From NCBI GenBank assembly GCA_948099385.1, contig CANUEZ040000199.1:2800001-2864000 (forward strand): 64,000 nt of DNA. The letters are read 5' to 3'. The position numbers and the translations under genes were made by a program. The notes under the pieces are model-generated. The model had not been told where the DNA came from. It searched no databases and saw nothing but the letters and a program-made list of their open reading frames with translations. Below, in pieces: positions 10,561 to 21,871 of this stretch. Within the stretch, counting starts at the first letter, position 1, and every line of letters starts with the position of its first letter. This DNA is from Fasciola hepatica. Lineage: Eukaryota > Platyhelminthes > Trematoda > Plagiorchiida > Fasciolidae.

Positions 10561-13394
10561 AACTATACCTAGTTTAATGCTTGCCGGTTCTCCTAATTTT
10601 AGACAATGTTCCTGTTCTATTGCCAACCAGTCTAAGTTTCTTAGTCTTAGATGTCTCCACAGAAAATAAGTACGTGGCTTCGGACCCTAGGACACTGAGT
10701 TCCGCCGTCTACCACTTTACTCGATCCTTTCACTCCTCTCCCGTTCATCTTGGCTACCACCACTCACCTGGGTTTTATGCCCGGCCTCAATTCGCCTTTC
10801 TTAATCACCTCATTCCAGAATCTATTATCCCAGAAGCCCACCGGCTAGTACTTACTTGGTGGCTTTTCCTCTCGTCTCACCTCTGTATCTACCATGCACC
10901 AACTACTATCATATTCTCTTTTATGCACCACACCATTTCCCATCAGCAGAGCTAAACTCATCTGCACCAGCTAGCCCGGAATGGACTCTGATGGTCTTAG
11001 GCATGGCCTGGCGCTGTATGAGACTGACACACGTATGCTAGCTTGTGCTTTACAACGTTCGTTGTCCTACTCCGTGTGTTGCATAATCCCATCCTGCATT
11101 TTCCCAGCCCATGCTAGCGAAACCCCTGATGTCAACGGCACCCATACCATTGCGTCGTTGGAACGTGGGGAAAACAGACCACCCCCAGCAGTTGCGAAAA
11201 AAGACAAATACGCATAAAATTACGATCGGGCGGAGGAGCTATGGAAAGTTCCTATATGGGCTCAACCACCCCTCTGTTAGGAAACAAAAAAAAAATAATA
11301 ATAACAATAAAATTGAAAAAAGAGAACAGTGGAAACAAAAAAGACCTCGTGGGATCGATTCGATCTCCAAATACCACTGACATCGGGCTGTGAAGGAATT
11401 GGGCAACCTTCATCTATGGGAAAGTATCCCATCAGCTCAGACCTGATCCTGCGAAAGGGGAAACCCCACATCGCCCTTGTTCGCTCGACAAGCTTTGGTC
11501 TTCACGCTCGAGACTGACTGGGGTGACAGCGCACTGGACTCTCCACATACGCTTTCCCATCCCCCGCTCTAAGTTTCAACCACCCCATACCCACCATAAG
11601 CGCACCTAGCATGCACGTCGACGTCAAATACAATCGCTACCACAGCCCTGACCTTCAACCCATTGACCTGGACAGAGTATCGACGTACCTGACGAATAAC
11701 GGCAACCTCGATGAAGCCCGGAAAAGGAAAAAAAGAGATAACATAGTGGAAACCGGTAACCTTTTCCCTCTATACCCCTCTATCGTCCGTCATCTTTTTC
11801 AGAAAGCGGTCTTCTCGATGTCCTAGCATCCAAGCCACGCTTAGGTTTACAACCCTACCTAACAGTAACCACTGCCTCCTGCCAACTACAATCAATACCG
11901 CAGCCTGCTCACAATTAAGTTAAATCTCTGAAATGCAGACGCAGCAGCCCACCGGGTTTACGCTATCTTGCTAGCCGGTGGTAGTACTTATCAACCCCCT
12001 GCAACCCTATGTTACTTAAGCTCTCTAATTAGAACCCAGATCAAAGTACGAAATGTAACACTGACAGTCCACATAGACCCAGTCAGTTCATTATTACTTG
12101 TCGCTATTTATTATCATAACTAACAGCTGGAACCACGTCCAGACTGCTAACACCATTTATTTCAGGTTTGTCGTCGCCCACTCTCTCGGGCACCACTTTC
12201 GGTGACCAATGTCCACACTTTGACCTGTACCGACGGAGACCTTAATGGCATCTTTTATACCAAACGGGATTGCAATCGGGCCACACGACCTAAAACACCC
12301 CCAAATGCTTACAAGCAGATTGATAGACGTCTCCTAACGCAACACCTCTACTACTGATATCACTGTTGGAGGCTTCAGAAATAACAGTTCGCAAGCAACC
12401 TTCTATTGATTGATTGACACGTCCCTTACCCCGCCTGATGAACCATACCCACGGGATGCTGCACATCACCTTGGTCTCATGTGAAACAATCCAATAACAG
12501 AGCCAGAATACGCAACACAGGAATTTTTTCTCATTAAAATTCGATACGTTATCCGAACGCGAGTCCACTTGTCCCTCACATCCTTGGTTCCCAACAATGA
12601 TGCCGAAGATCACTGAGAATCAATAAGTCAATATATTTGTCAGCATAACAGAACAATAAGGCGCGAACCTACAAGGAGATTTTTCGCTCCGTTTTCTCTT
12701 CCAAGATTTCATTTTTCTTTCGATCGGTATCCAGCTTGAAATTGACTCTTCACCAGTTAAAGGCCTTCAAGTTGCGCTGCCTTTTTTTTCTGAATGATAA
12801 GGGTTATTGATCCCGAACCTAAACTCACCTTATATATGGATTGCTGTTTCCTCCACATTCATCAACGTTGCCTGTCCATTTCCACAAAGTTTCCTCATCT
12901 CCCCTCGTTTCATGATGAACTCCCTCTATTAGAATCGGGAATATCCATCATTCCGGGCCAACTTCATCTCCATAGAGAGCCGCTCTCTTCATATTCACCA
13001 AAGTTCACGGTTGTACTCCCGTTCATTTCTTTAACCTCTCCATGTCCATTACTTATTCCGTGCATAGAACCCGCAATAGGCCTCAGTTACCCACATCTTG
13101 CATTATTATGACTTATAACGCATCCCTAGCGCTATATTTTCACGATATATTTTGTATTTTCACGGACCACTACCAACCAGTCGAATCCGAAACCAAACCG
13201 TATTTGCCGCGCAAACCTTTATAATTTCAGTCGACTCAAACTATCTCTAGCTATATTGTTTTGCTTCTGACGACTCCACTCGCCTTCTTGAAATTCGTGT
13301 ATAGTTCATTGTTTTGAGTAACGTTGTACACCATGATCATGCGCTTGCGCATGCGTCTCGACCATGGTCGAGAAATATACCATTATTATTATTA
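10561..13394 (+). other. CR1-B 3' UTR
   Basis: About 2.8 kb with no reverse transcriptase codons. The part from 11380 to 11570 shares landmarks with 23160-23350 in CR1-A (a GGGGTGACAGC block, then CTCTCCAC). The part from about 12110 to 13394 matches CR1-G at 34660-35770, including CAGCTGGAACCACGTCC. An A-rich AAT tract lies near 11284-11310. The end is the palindrome TCTCGACCATGGTCGAGA (13356-13373), AATATACCA, then ATT repeats. Confidence 0.75.
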
Positions 13395-16374
13395 ACAACT
13401 AATGCAACATTCGGCCAACGGTCCGTCACGCTTGATTTAGGCCTCCGACAATCTTTTCAATGAGCTTTCATCCAGGCGGATGTTCAGACTCCCACTATTG
13501 GCGTGGATTTCCTCGCACACTTTGGCCTAACTGTGGACCTCAAAAATCGCAAACTGGTAGACACTACAACCAAGCTTTGTGCAGTCGGCATTGGTAAATG
13601 CACCAACCCCTTGGGTATTCGGCTGGCTATCTCGCAATCGCCGTTTGCTGACATTTTGAAGGAGTTTCCATCCCTCACTAAACCGCGTCAGTTCACCGAC
13701 ACAGTCTCTCATGCTGTGCATCACCACGTCGCTACAAAAGGCTAACCTTTCCATTTCCAACCACGCCGACTCAACGCCGACGAACTCCGTATTGCACGAC
13801 TTGAATTCGAACATATGGTGAATCTTGGCACCATTCGACCGTCTTCATGCCCATGGGCTTCGCCTTTGCACATGGTTCCAAAATCATCTGGTGAATGGAG
13901 ACCCTGTGGAGACTACCGTGCTCTCAACCACGTCACCGACCCCGACTGGTACCCGATCCCACACATTCATGATTTTGCTCAGAATCTCTCTGGGAAGACA
14001 ATTTTTTCCGAGGTTGACCTCGTAAAGACAAATCACCAAATCCCTGTGGCCAAAGAAGACATTCCCAAGACGGCTATCACCACGCCTTTTGGCCTGTTTG
14101 AGTTCATTTGCATGCCATTTGGATTGAGAAACGCTGCTTAGACGTTCCAACGATTCGTCGATGAAGTGCTTCGAGGTCTGCCCTTCGCGTTTGGCTACAT
14201 CGACGACATCTTAATTGCCAGCGCCTCCCCGTCGGAGCATGCCAGTCACCTGCGTCAACTCTTTCAACGTTTCCAACAATACGGACGGCAGCTGAACCCT
14301 AGTAAGTGCTTGTTCGGCACCCCGTCCCTCGACTTTCTCGGGCACCATATAGATAAAAAAGGTTTGACACCCAGATAAGGTGCGCAGCACCCTCTCATTT
14401 CCTGCAACTCAAACGATCACACAGTTTTGACGTTTCCTGGGAATTTCGAACTACTACCGTCGCTTCATTCCCCATTGTGCGACCATCGTTTCACCTTTAA
14501 CCGATCTTCTCAAGTCCAAGGTCAAGACGATAGATTTCACTCCCGAGGCCGAAACAGCTTTCACAGAAGCCAAAAAAGCTCTCGCGGATGCCACCATGCT
14601 GCATTATCCACTTTCCGATCCAAATACTGAGTTAGGCTTAACGACTGATGCATCAAATACTGCAGTCGGTGCAGTGCTTCACCAAATAGTGGACAACTAA
14701 TTACAGCCCTTAGCGTTCTTCTCGCAAAAACTCCAGGCGGCACAGACAAGACACAGCACGTTTTCTCGTGAACTCCTGGCTATTTACTTGTCCATCCGTC
14801 ATTCCCGTCACCTTTTGGAAGGACGACAATTTCGTGTGCACACTGACCACAAACCCCTGACACACGTACTTCATGCCAAGCCTGACAGACATTCACGTGA
14901 AGATATCCGCTACTTGGATCATATTTCTCAGTTCACAACAGATATCCGCTACGTGCGTGGAGTTGATAATGTTGTGGCCGATGTTTTATCCAGACCTGAC
15001 ATCAACACGGTGCAGACAAAATTCGATCTTACGGAACTGGAAAACCTCCAGCGTGATGATTCATCTTTGCTCGAACTGCGCACATCCCCCACCTTCCAGC
15101 TGAAGGATTCTCCCCTACCTTCAGCCGACGGCACAGTCCTATGTGACTGGTCTACAGGTCACCCTCATCCTATCGTTCCAACTTGCTACAGGAAGATCGT
15201 TTCCGATCATTTTCATTCTCGTTCTCATCCTGGTATCCGTGCATCTCGCAAACTCATTTCTGCCAGATTTATTTGGCCCAATATGAATTCTGACATTGCA
15301 TTATGGACTAAACAATGTTTACAATGTCAGAAAAACAAAGTCCACCGCTACACTTTTTCTCCTCACAATACATTAACCGTTCCCGATGTCCGTTTCACAC
15401 ACATTCACGTCGATCTTGTTGGTCCATTACCACCATCAAATGGACATACCCACTTATTAACCGTTGTTGATCGTTTCACACGCTGGCCGGTGGCAGTACC
15501 CATTTTCGACACCTCGGCAGAAAATATTGCGAAAGTACTACTCCAACACTGGATTGCTACATTTGGTGTACCGTCTAACGTCACCACAGACCGTGACAGC
15601 CAATTCCAGTCGACTTTGTTTCGTGAGTTAACCAAACTGCTTGGCTGTAAACACATCACAACAACTCTATACCATCCTTCGTCCAATGGCATGGTAGAGC
15701 GCCTACACCGTCAACTCAAAGCAGCACTGATATCACAGCCAAACCCCAATAACTGGAGCGGCAACCTGCCATTAGTTCTCTTGGGTCTGCGGTCATCAGT
15801 CAAAGACGACCTCCACAGCACGTCGGCTGAACTCGTTTTCGGTACCACCATATGCCTTCCAGGTGAGTATGTTCAACCCAGCATCGATGTCAGTCCTAAC
15901 CCATTCCAGTTTGTCCAACAACTCAAAGACCGTATGTCAAATCTACGTCCAATACCCACTCCCTCGCCATCCGCACAGATTTTGTACATAACGATCTATA
16001 TACGTCACCTTTCGTTTTTATTCGTAACGATGCTGTTCGGAAACCACTCATATCACCGTATCACGGTCCATTTAAGGTGCTTAGTCGCACAGACAAATAT
16101 TTAGTGGTTCAGAAAGCCGACAAGCAAGATACAGTTTCCATTGACAGATTGAAACCCGCGTATTTTGATACACCTCCATCACAAGCAACACCGACACCAT
16201 CAGCATCCACAAACACACCACCGACAATTCTTGTTGATGATCCACCCTCTATCATCGCACCAGACTCTAAACCACACCCGTCAGCACCACCACAGCAACA
16301 ACCTTCCCTGGTAACCCGCCGTTCCGGCAGAAACGTTCGACATCCTGTCAGATTTCAAGACTTTGTTAGTTGAT
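13395..16374 (+). pseudogene. pol: gypsy pol: protease end, reverse transcriptase, RNase H, integrase
   Basis: Order seen: protease end (GVDFLAHFGL, 13501), reverse transcriptase with [16 protein letters not shown] (motif A) and FGYIDDILIAS (motif C, catalytic Asp pair kept), RNase H with LTTDASNTAVGAV and FRVHTDHKPLTHVL, and integrase. The integrase has an HHCC finger (about 15210-15345, ending QCLQCQKNK) and DDE residues in HVDLVGP, TTDRDSQF and GMVERLHRQ. Damage includes stops at 13743, 14139 and 14698, a frameshift near 14360 and another near 16000. The Pol tail (about 16077-16374) is Pro/Thr-rich and ends RRSGRNVRHPVRF. All catalytic motifs are recognisable, but the gene is dead. Confidence 0.9.
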
Positions 16375-16441
16375 GTTTTCTTTCGCTAACCATTTCCTCT
16401 TTCTATTTTTCTATCGAGCGTTTATTTTGCACAACAAACGC

Positions 16442-16457
16442 TCTGGCGGGGGAGTTG
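16442..16457 (+). other. Polypurine tract before the 3' LTR
   Basis: A purine-rich run (GGCGGGGGAG) lies immediately before the 3' LTR, which is the expected primer site for plus-strand DNA synthesis. Confidence 0.6.
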
Positions 16458-17001
16458 TGTAGGTACCTGTACATTTTCGACTTTTTCCATGATTTTCAAC
16501 GTCCCTTGGTGCGACACTCCTTTGTTGTGCCGACGTTTTAATGTTAAACACACACTCCTTTTGGACGTCATCACCGCGCAATACAAAAAGGCTGTAAATG
16601 AATCTTTCATTCTGGCACGGTCTCATTTTCTGGTTTGGAGTGTCTTGGAATTATATCGGTTGGAACTAACTGAGTGAAACAAAACATTTTAGAAGCTTCA
16701 ACGGCATCTCTTGGCACTTCGCTCAATATCATCCTGTTCTGTTCAACGGATGGCTGTCAGACCGAACTGAACTGAAGACATTGGTGGATATTGGCTCTTC
16801 GGCACTCATTTCCTGATCACAAGAACACTGAACAACTGTGAGTTTGAGTCACACCTTTTGTTTCATTTTAATTACTAATGTGCATACCCTTTTGGCCTTT
16901 TTACCACCACACGCTCCTCCGCCCATCTTAGTTTGCTAGTGTCGTCTTAGATATTGTTGACATTAATTTAGTGTACCACATAGACAGAGTAGTACGCTAC
17001 A
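16458..17001 (+). repeat. 3' LTR of the gypsy element
   Basis: 544 bp, starting TGTAGGTACC and ending GCTACA, about 99.4% identical to the 5' LTR by eye. ORF1 of CR1-A resumes right after it. Confidence 0.9.
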
Positions 17002-17002
17002 A

Positions 17003-18416
17003 ACAAAACGCCCCCCACTCCCCACAGCTTTGGTCCCTTGCTCGGTAACGCTGATTGATATCTACAGTGATGCTAATATCAAATGTAGGGCACTACAACG
17101 AAATGTGGAATCCTTGGAGAGACAGATACGTACCATGGATAACGCTCTTTTTGCGTTGTCACCGCTAGCGTTTATCGCGGATCCTTCAAAATACCCAAAA
17201 ACCCAAAGTTTACTAACGGCCGGTTGCTTTCTGGACTCAATTGCTTTTGAAGTCCACCAAAGAATTAAAAGATCCAAGAATGCTGTGGTCTTTAATATTC
17301 CGGACCGTCTTCCGCTTCCCTCGATTAAACAATCGTTACTTCTAGCCTGCCGTCTCTCATACCACGAGTGCGGCCGCTTACGACTAACAAGAAAGTCACA
17401 GCGGTATACGTGTCCACTTATGTTTCAGTTCCTTGAGGAAAATACTGCCACGGAATTCATCGGAAAGAGAGAGGCTATGGCCAAAGCCACCCAATTCAAA
17501 AGCATAAAAATTGTCTCCTACAAGACTCCATTGCTGGGGGATGTCCTGAAGTCGGTAATGGGCAGTCCCTCATAGTCACAATCTACTGATCCAAGGCCGC
17601 CCAACCCCTCAACAACCCACCACAGTTGACACATTCACATAAGTAACATCGACCAATGAACCACCAGCGGATGTAGACCACGATATATCCCGCTCGTCGC
17701 CAAATCCTCAGTTCCCATCCAAAAGGCTGCACATTACATCCCAATCTCCACCATTACCTATAGGAAGTACCAAGAGCCGGGCGATACACTCATCCCTCAA
17801 AGACAGCTATCGCTCAGTTATTGGCTTGGCTTCTAGGCAAGCCGAGAATTTGAATGCTTCCAACTCATCACCCGGTACCAACAAATCAGCAACAACATCG
17901 TCCCCAACGAACTCAAGCACAGCCTGTTCCCCCGTCCCTGTTGCTTCCCGTAGCCCAGATCATCTCAGCATCGACATAACCACGTCCCCAATTTGCCTCA
18001 TAAACCAGCCTGGGGCCTCTTGTGTAAGCGCCAAAGAAATTTTAACCCAACCATTTTTATCACCGGCAATCCCACCGAAACTCCTGGGTCCCTCCATCAG
18101 TACTCCACCTGTGCACCTGAGTAAACATCTAAAGACCCATGTAGCCAACCCCAAAGTGGTGCAACCAACTACTCGTATGTTACCTTCGTCCTGTCCATCG
18201 ATGCCCCACCATATTGCGAATTTGCCCCTGTTCATACAACCAACACCTTTGTCACCACCATTCGAACCCTCTCATTTTCCAGTACACCACTCTCAGCGTT
18301 CGTTGTACTCGCTCGATGTTTCACCCGGTCGAATTCAGTTACCAGAACTTCCTTTAAGCCTTTCACCCCACTTCAGCCCCTACATGTACCCCAGCAACGT
18401 ACCTACCTCAATCTAA
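17003..18416 (+). pseudogene. CR1-A ORF1, after the gypsy insertion
   Basis: The codons right after the LTR read KRPPLPTALVPCSVTLID, matching the NRLLQTPVALKQCSVDL segment of CR1-F ORF1. This shows that the gypsy element entered about 20 codons into the gene. The conserved block follows at about 17270-17560: KNAVVFNIPDRLPL, RLTRKSQ, CPLMFQFLEE and YKTPLLGDV (D and Q of the usual DKTPLQRE are changed). A stop at 17573 and a frameshift move the Pro/Ser-rich tail into another frame (17826-18416). There is no start codon of its own. Confidence 0.8.
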
Positions 18417-18760
18417 CTGCCACAGTATACCAACAACCACCCGTTCGAATCGGGCTCTTACTTTACCCAAACAACCGGTGGTACATCCCACGGCTACTCA
18501 GTACCGACGCAAAATACCAATTTGTTTCGTTATATACCCTGGGTGGAAAATGGCCCCATACCATAGCTCTATCCCAGCATATTTGTCCTCACCTGTTCCC
18601 CAATGGTGGTATAACCATCAGTCCACCAACTCGCATTTCATCCACAAACCGAGGCCCCGCCTTTATAATTGCAGACGATTCTTCTAACTTCCATCCACTC
18701 CACACTGGTTCTTCGCCTCAGACTCCTCCACTAATCCTTGACGAAGCTCCCCTTGCCCTC
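18417..18760 (+). other. CR1-A junction between ORF1 and ORF2
   Basis: Pro/Ser/Thr-rich reading continues in broken frames. It probably corresponds to the N-terminal, poorly conserved part of ORF2, but no motif can be named. Confidence 0.4.
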
Positions 18761-21700
18761 TTGGTTGATCCTGCGGCGGCCGGCCACTCCACGCGCTCCA
18801 AATCGAACTCAGAAATCACTGAATTCGATCGTACTACCTGTCCCACCAGCACTCCGCCAATCTTTACTGGTAATTCTGATACTGACCAAACGTCCCTCTA
18901 TTGGTCCTCGACTTACACACACAGTAATCTACCCATGACTATCTCATCCACCTCATCTGTACCAGGACTAGCACCACCACTATCTCTATCTCTTTCAGCC
19001 CCAACTCTCGCACAACTGCCTGTTGCGACAGTACAAGGAAGCACAACGCGTATGTCTGTTTTCGTCATCAATATTCGCTCACTACCAGCAAAAATTCACC
19101 TTCTGCGTGCCCGGGTCCTTGTGTCTAACTACGATTTCATCCTCATCACGGAAACGTGGCTTAACGCAAGCACTCCCAACTTAGACTTCACAATATCTGG
19201 CTACAAGGCTTTTAGCAACTCTAGAATGCATTGTCGAGGAGGAGGTTGTCTAATATACTGCAGAGAATCTTTTCCTGTTTCTTTATTGCCACACCCAGTC
19301 CTGGACGCGGTTGATGACTCGGTCTGGGTCACCGTTAAACTGCAGCCACAAGAACTCTTGCTTGGAGGCGTCTATGGATCACCTGAATCAACCGGGGACA
19401 ATATTGTACCTATTATTGACGCCTTCAACTTTGTCTCCGCTTATTCCACCGACCACAAGTTGATTGCAGGTGATTTCAACGCTCCAGGAGTGTGTTGGTC
19501 ATCGCACTCTGGCCCACGACGTTATCAGGATTTCGTTACCTGTACACACCTCGGTGGTTGGACTCAACACTTTCAATCACCTACTAGAGGGAACAACACT
19601 CTAGATCTTCTGTTCTCTCAAGGACTCAAGAAGGTAGCAGCCTCTGTAGGAGAAAACTTCCTCAGGTGTGACCACAGGGCCGTCTCGTGCGCGTTCTCTG
19701 TACCAAAAATCGTTATTTCCTCCGTACCCTCTACCAGACCATATCGCTTAGCTCACTGGAGCAACCTTCCAAACATAATCAGATCTCAAAGTTTGGAGAC
19801 ATCATTTCTTTCGCCCGATCCTCAGGTGGTAGCAGATTAACTATATTCTATTTTCAATCAGTCTTTAAACACCATCACCACAACTATGCCACCACTGACA
19901 AATTCAAGAACGAACAGACTCTCGCGGAAGAAATCTAAACTCTCCAAACTTCAACAGCTTGCACTCAAAACCCGGGAATTTTCGGTATATATCCAAATGG
20001 ACCGACTGTCAGCGAAAATCAAATCACAAACTGAACTCATGCTTACTCAGCAAGAATCAAAAGCTTTATGCCATCCCAAGAAGACGGAAATCCTGAGTAG
20101 GTTGATGAGAACAAGAAACCGCCAACCCCTCAAGATTATAACTTTCACCACTGTTAACAACTCCCATCTGGATAAACCGGAAGAAATAGCTGATGCCTTC
20201 AACACATTTTTCACTTCAGCCCTAACGGCCAGTGTTCCCACTCCTGGAATACGCTCTTCATGTTTACCCAGGGAGATTCTGTCTACAGTTTCATTTCATC
20301 CAGATGACATTTCTCCACTTCTAGTCTCTATGAAACCATTTTGCCGCCCAGGTCCGGACGGCATTCCGCCGGCTGCTTTTACACCGGGGGGTTCAGACAT
20401 TCCCATCCTTCTATCTAATTTATTTAACCTGTCAATGAAATTTAGCTCGTTTCCTAATCAATGGAAAAGTTCCAATATTATCCCTTTGCACAAAAAAGGC
20501 TCCGTTCATGTTCTCGAGAATTATCGTCCTACTAATCATACACCGATTATCTCCAAAAACATGGAGAAGCTCATTAAGAATAAGATAATGACCCACCTCT
20601 TAACAAATAACATGCTCAATGTGGGCCAACACGGTTTCCTGAAAAACCGTTAAGGCTTTACTTGTCAAGTTAACTTCTTGAACTCAGTCACGGAGGCTGC
20701 TTACAAAGGCATGTCCATGATTATTATCCTGCTTGATATGAAGAAGGCTTTCGACCGAGTCTCACACACTCGGCTCTTATCGCAGGCCAAATCTTATGGC
20801 ATTGCGGACCCGTTACTCGGTTGGTTGAATTCTTATTTCTCCGACCGTCATCAGTTGGTTCAGAATAATGGTTCCGTCTCCAAACCCAAACCAGTCACCA
20901 GTGGTGTCATACAAAGCAGCGTTGTGGGTCCACTTATTTTCCTCATTTACATAAATGATGTCTTCACTGTCATTCGCCATGGCAGTCTCCACCTCTCCGC
21001 GGGCAACATCAAAATCTTGTATAGTTTTGATTCTAGTCAACTTGGTACAGTTATCAGTGATATATGGCAAGATTTAACAGCTCTTAGCTCTTGGTGCACA
21101 ACTTCACTAATGAAATTTTCTGCTGAGAAAAGCAACATTCTTACGTTCAAATGCAATGTTCCCCTAGGTATGTTCAGTATTGATGGTCACCCGACTTCCA
21201 TCAGTCCGTTAGTACGAGATTTGGGTTTGCAATATTCAGCCACCTTCACTCTCTCTGAACATACTACCACTCAAATTGCCAAGGCTAGAAGACTGATAGG
21301 CCTGCTTCATAGGACATTCCGCCTACCAGAAAGCAAATTCAGCACATATAAGACCCACGGTAAGCCCCTTCTGGAATACTGTTCCATAATCTACTCTAAC
21401 ATGAGCCAGTGGGACAGAGTGGCTATTGAAAAGGTTCAGCGGCTAGTGACAAAAGAGTCAATCGGCTTTACCACTCAACTTAATTACAGCTAACGCTGTG
21501 AACATTTGAAACTAGACCCGTTATGGCTTAGACGCATGAAGCTGAACCTCGTATTCTTTCATGGTGTTGTTGTAAAGCGAATCATCGAATCAGCACCGCA
21601 GTTCAGAAACCTAACGGACTTACAGTATTCTTTAAGACTGAGAGACAACACAGTTACTGTTACCGTTTCTAGAACTGCTCTTAGATCTAACGTTTTCCTG

Positions 21701-21871
21701 GTTAAGTATGCAGCTTTATGGAACAAATTACCCCATGATATACGTTCTATAAGGCCATCTAAGACGTTTAAGGCCCACATAAGCAAATATCTCGCAGTAC
21801 ACACTGTAATCCAACTCTTAGATCCGTACATAAGTGAAGAAAAAGCTTTTGAAGTTGGATTAAGTTTCTAA
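18761..21871 (+). pseudogene. CR1-A ORF2: endonuclease and reverse transcriptase with three stops
   Basis: A single reading frame throughout, broken only by TAA at 19838, 20651 and 21491. The endonuclease (about 19050-19710) has NIRSLPAK, ITETWL, GGGCLIYC, GDFNAPGVCW, PTRGNNTLDL and CDHRAVS. The reverse transcriptase has RPGPDGIPPAAF, NYRPTNHTPI, ILLDMKKAFDRVSH (motif A) and VTSGVIQSSVVGPL (motif B). Motif C, which should read FADD, is SAGN (about 20995-21006), so both catalytic aspartates are lost. The C-terminal part keeps PLVRDLGLQYS, LDPLWLRRMKLNL and the end FEVGLSF. The gene is non-functional. Confidence 0.9.

Larger units (their letters stand above)
6763..13394 (+). mobile_element. CR1-B, inserted in the gypsy protease
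   Basis: Its 5' end matches the CR1-A 5' UTR (ACCGCGT, then GCTGTTATC), and its 3' end is a perfect 18-base hairpin followed by ATTATT. ORF1 is open. ORF2 keeps the endonuclease but stops at the start of the reverse transcriptase, where a short inverted tail (CR1-J) sits. The rest of the reverse transcriptase is missing. At most a short target duplication (AACA) is visible. Protease reading resumes immediately after it, which shows that the gypsy element was there first. Confidence 0.85.
5067..17001 (+). mobile_element. Ty3/gypsy LTR retrotransposon, itself split by CR1-B
   Basis: Two 544-bp direct LTRs bound gag, protease, reverse transcriptase, RNase H and integrase in Ty3/gypsy order (integrase last). 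The protease is interrupted by CR1-B at 6763-13394, so the gypsy part alone is about 5.3 kb. Pol carries several stops and at least two frameshifts. The flanks suggest at best a weak 4-bp target duplication (AACT before, AACA after). The element sits inside ORF1 of CR1-A. The Gag finger and the Arg/Ser-rich Pol end (RRSGRNVRHPVRF) look like gypsy elements known from flatworms. Confidence 0.9.

Noticed and set aside
10382..13394. A DNA transposon with terminal inverted repeats of about 180 bp
   Set aside because: The two ends are inverted copies of a CR1 3' tail, and the left one matches the CR1-G tail better than the right one. Tail hairpins with TTA tracts occur at other single CR1 ends. Two independent CR1 tails explain this better.
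5061..17010. A clear target-site duplication around the gypsy element
   Set aside because: Flanks read GAACT and AACAA. At best three of four bases agree, so no firm duplication can be claimed.
19838..21493. An alternative genetic code in which TAA is a sense codon
   Set aside because: The residues expected at the three TAA positions in CR1-A differ (for example Ser and Glu-type positions), and other copies have TAG and TGA stops too. Ordinary decay is sufficient.
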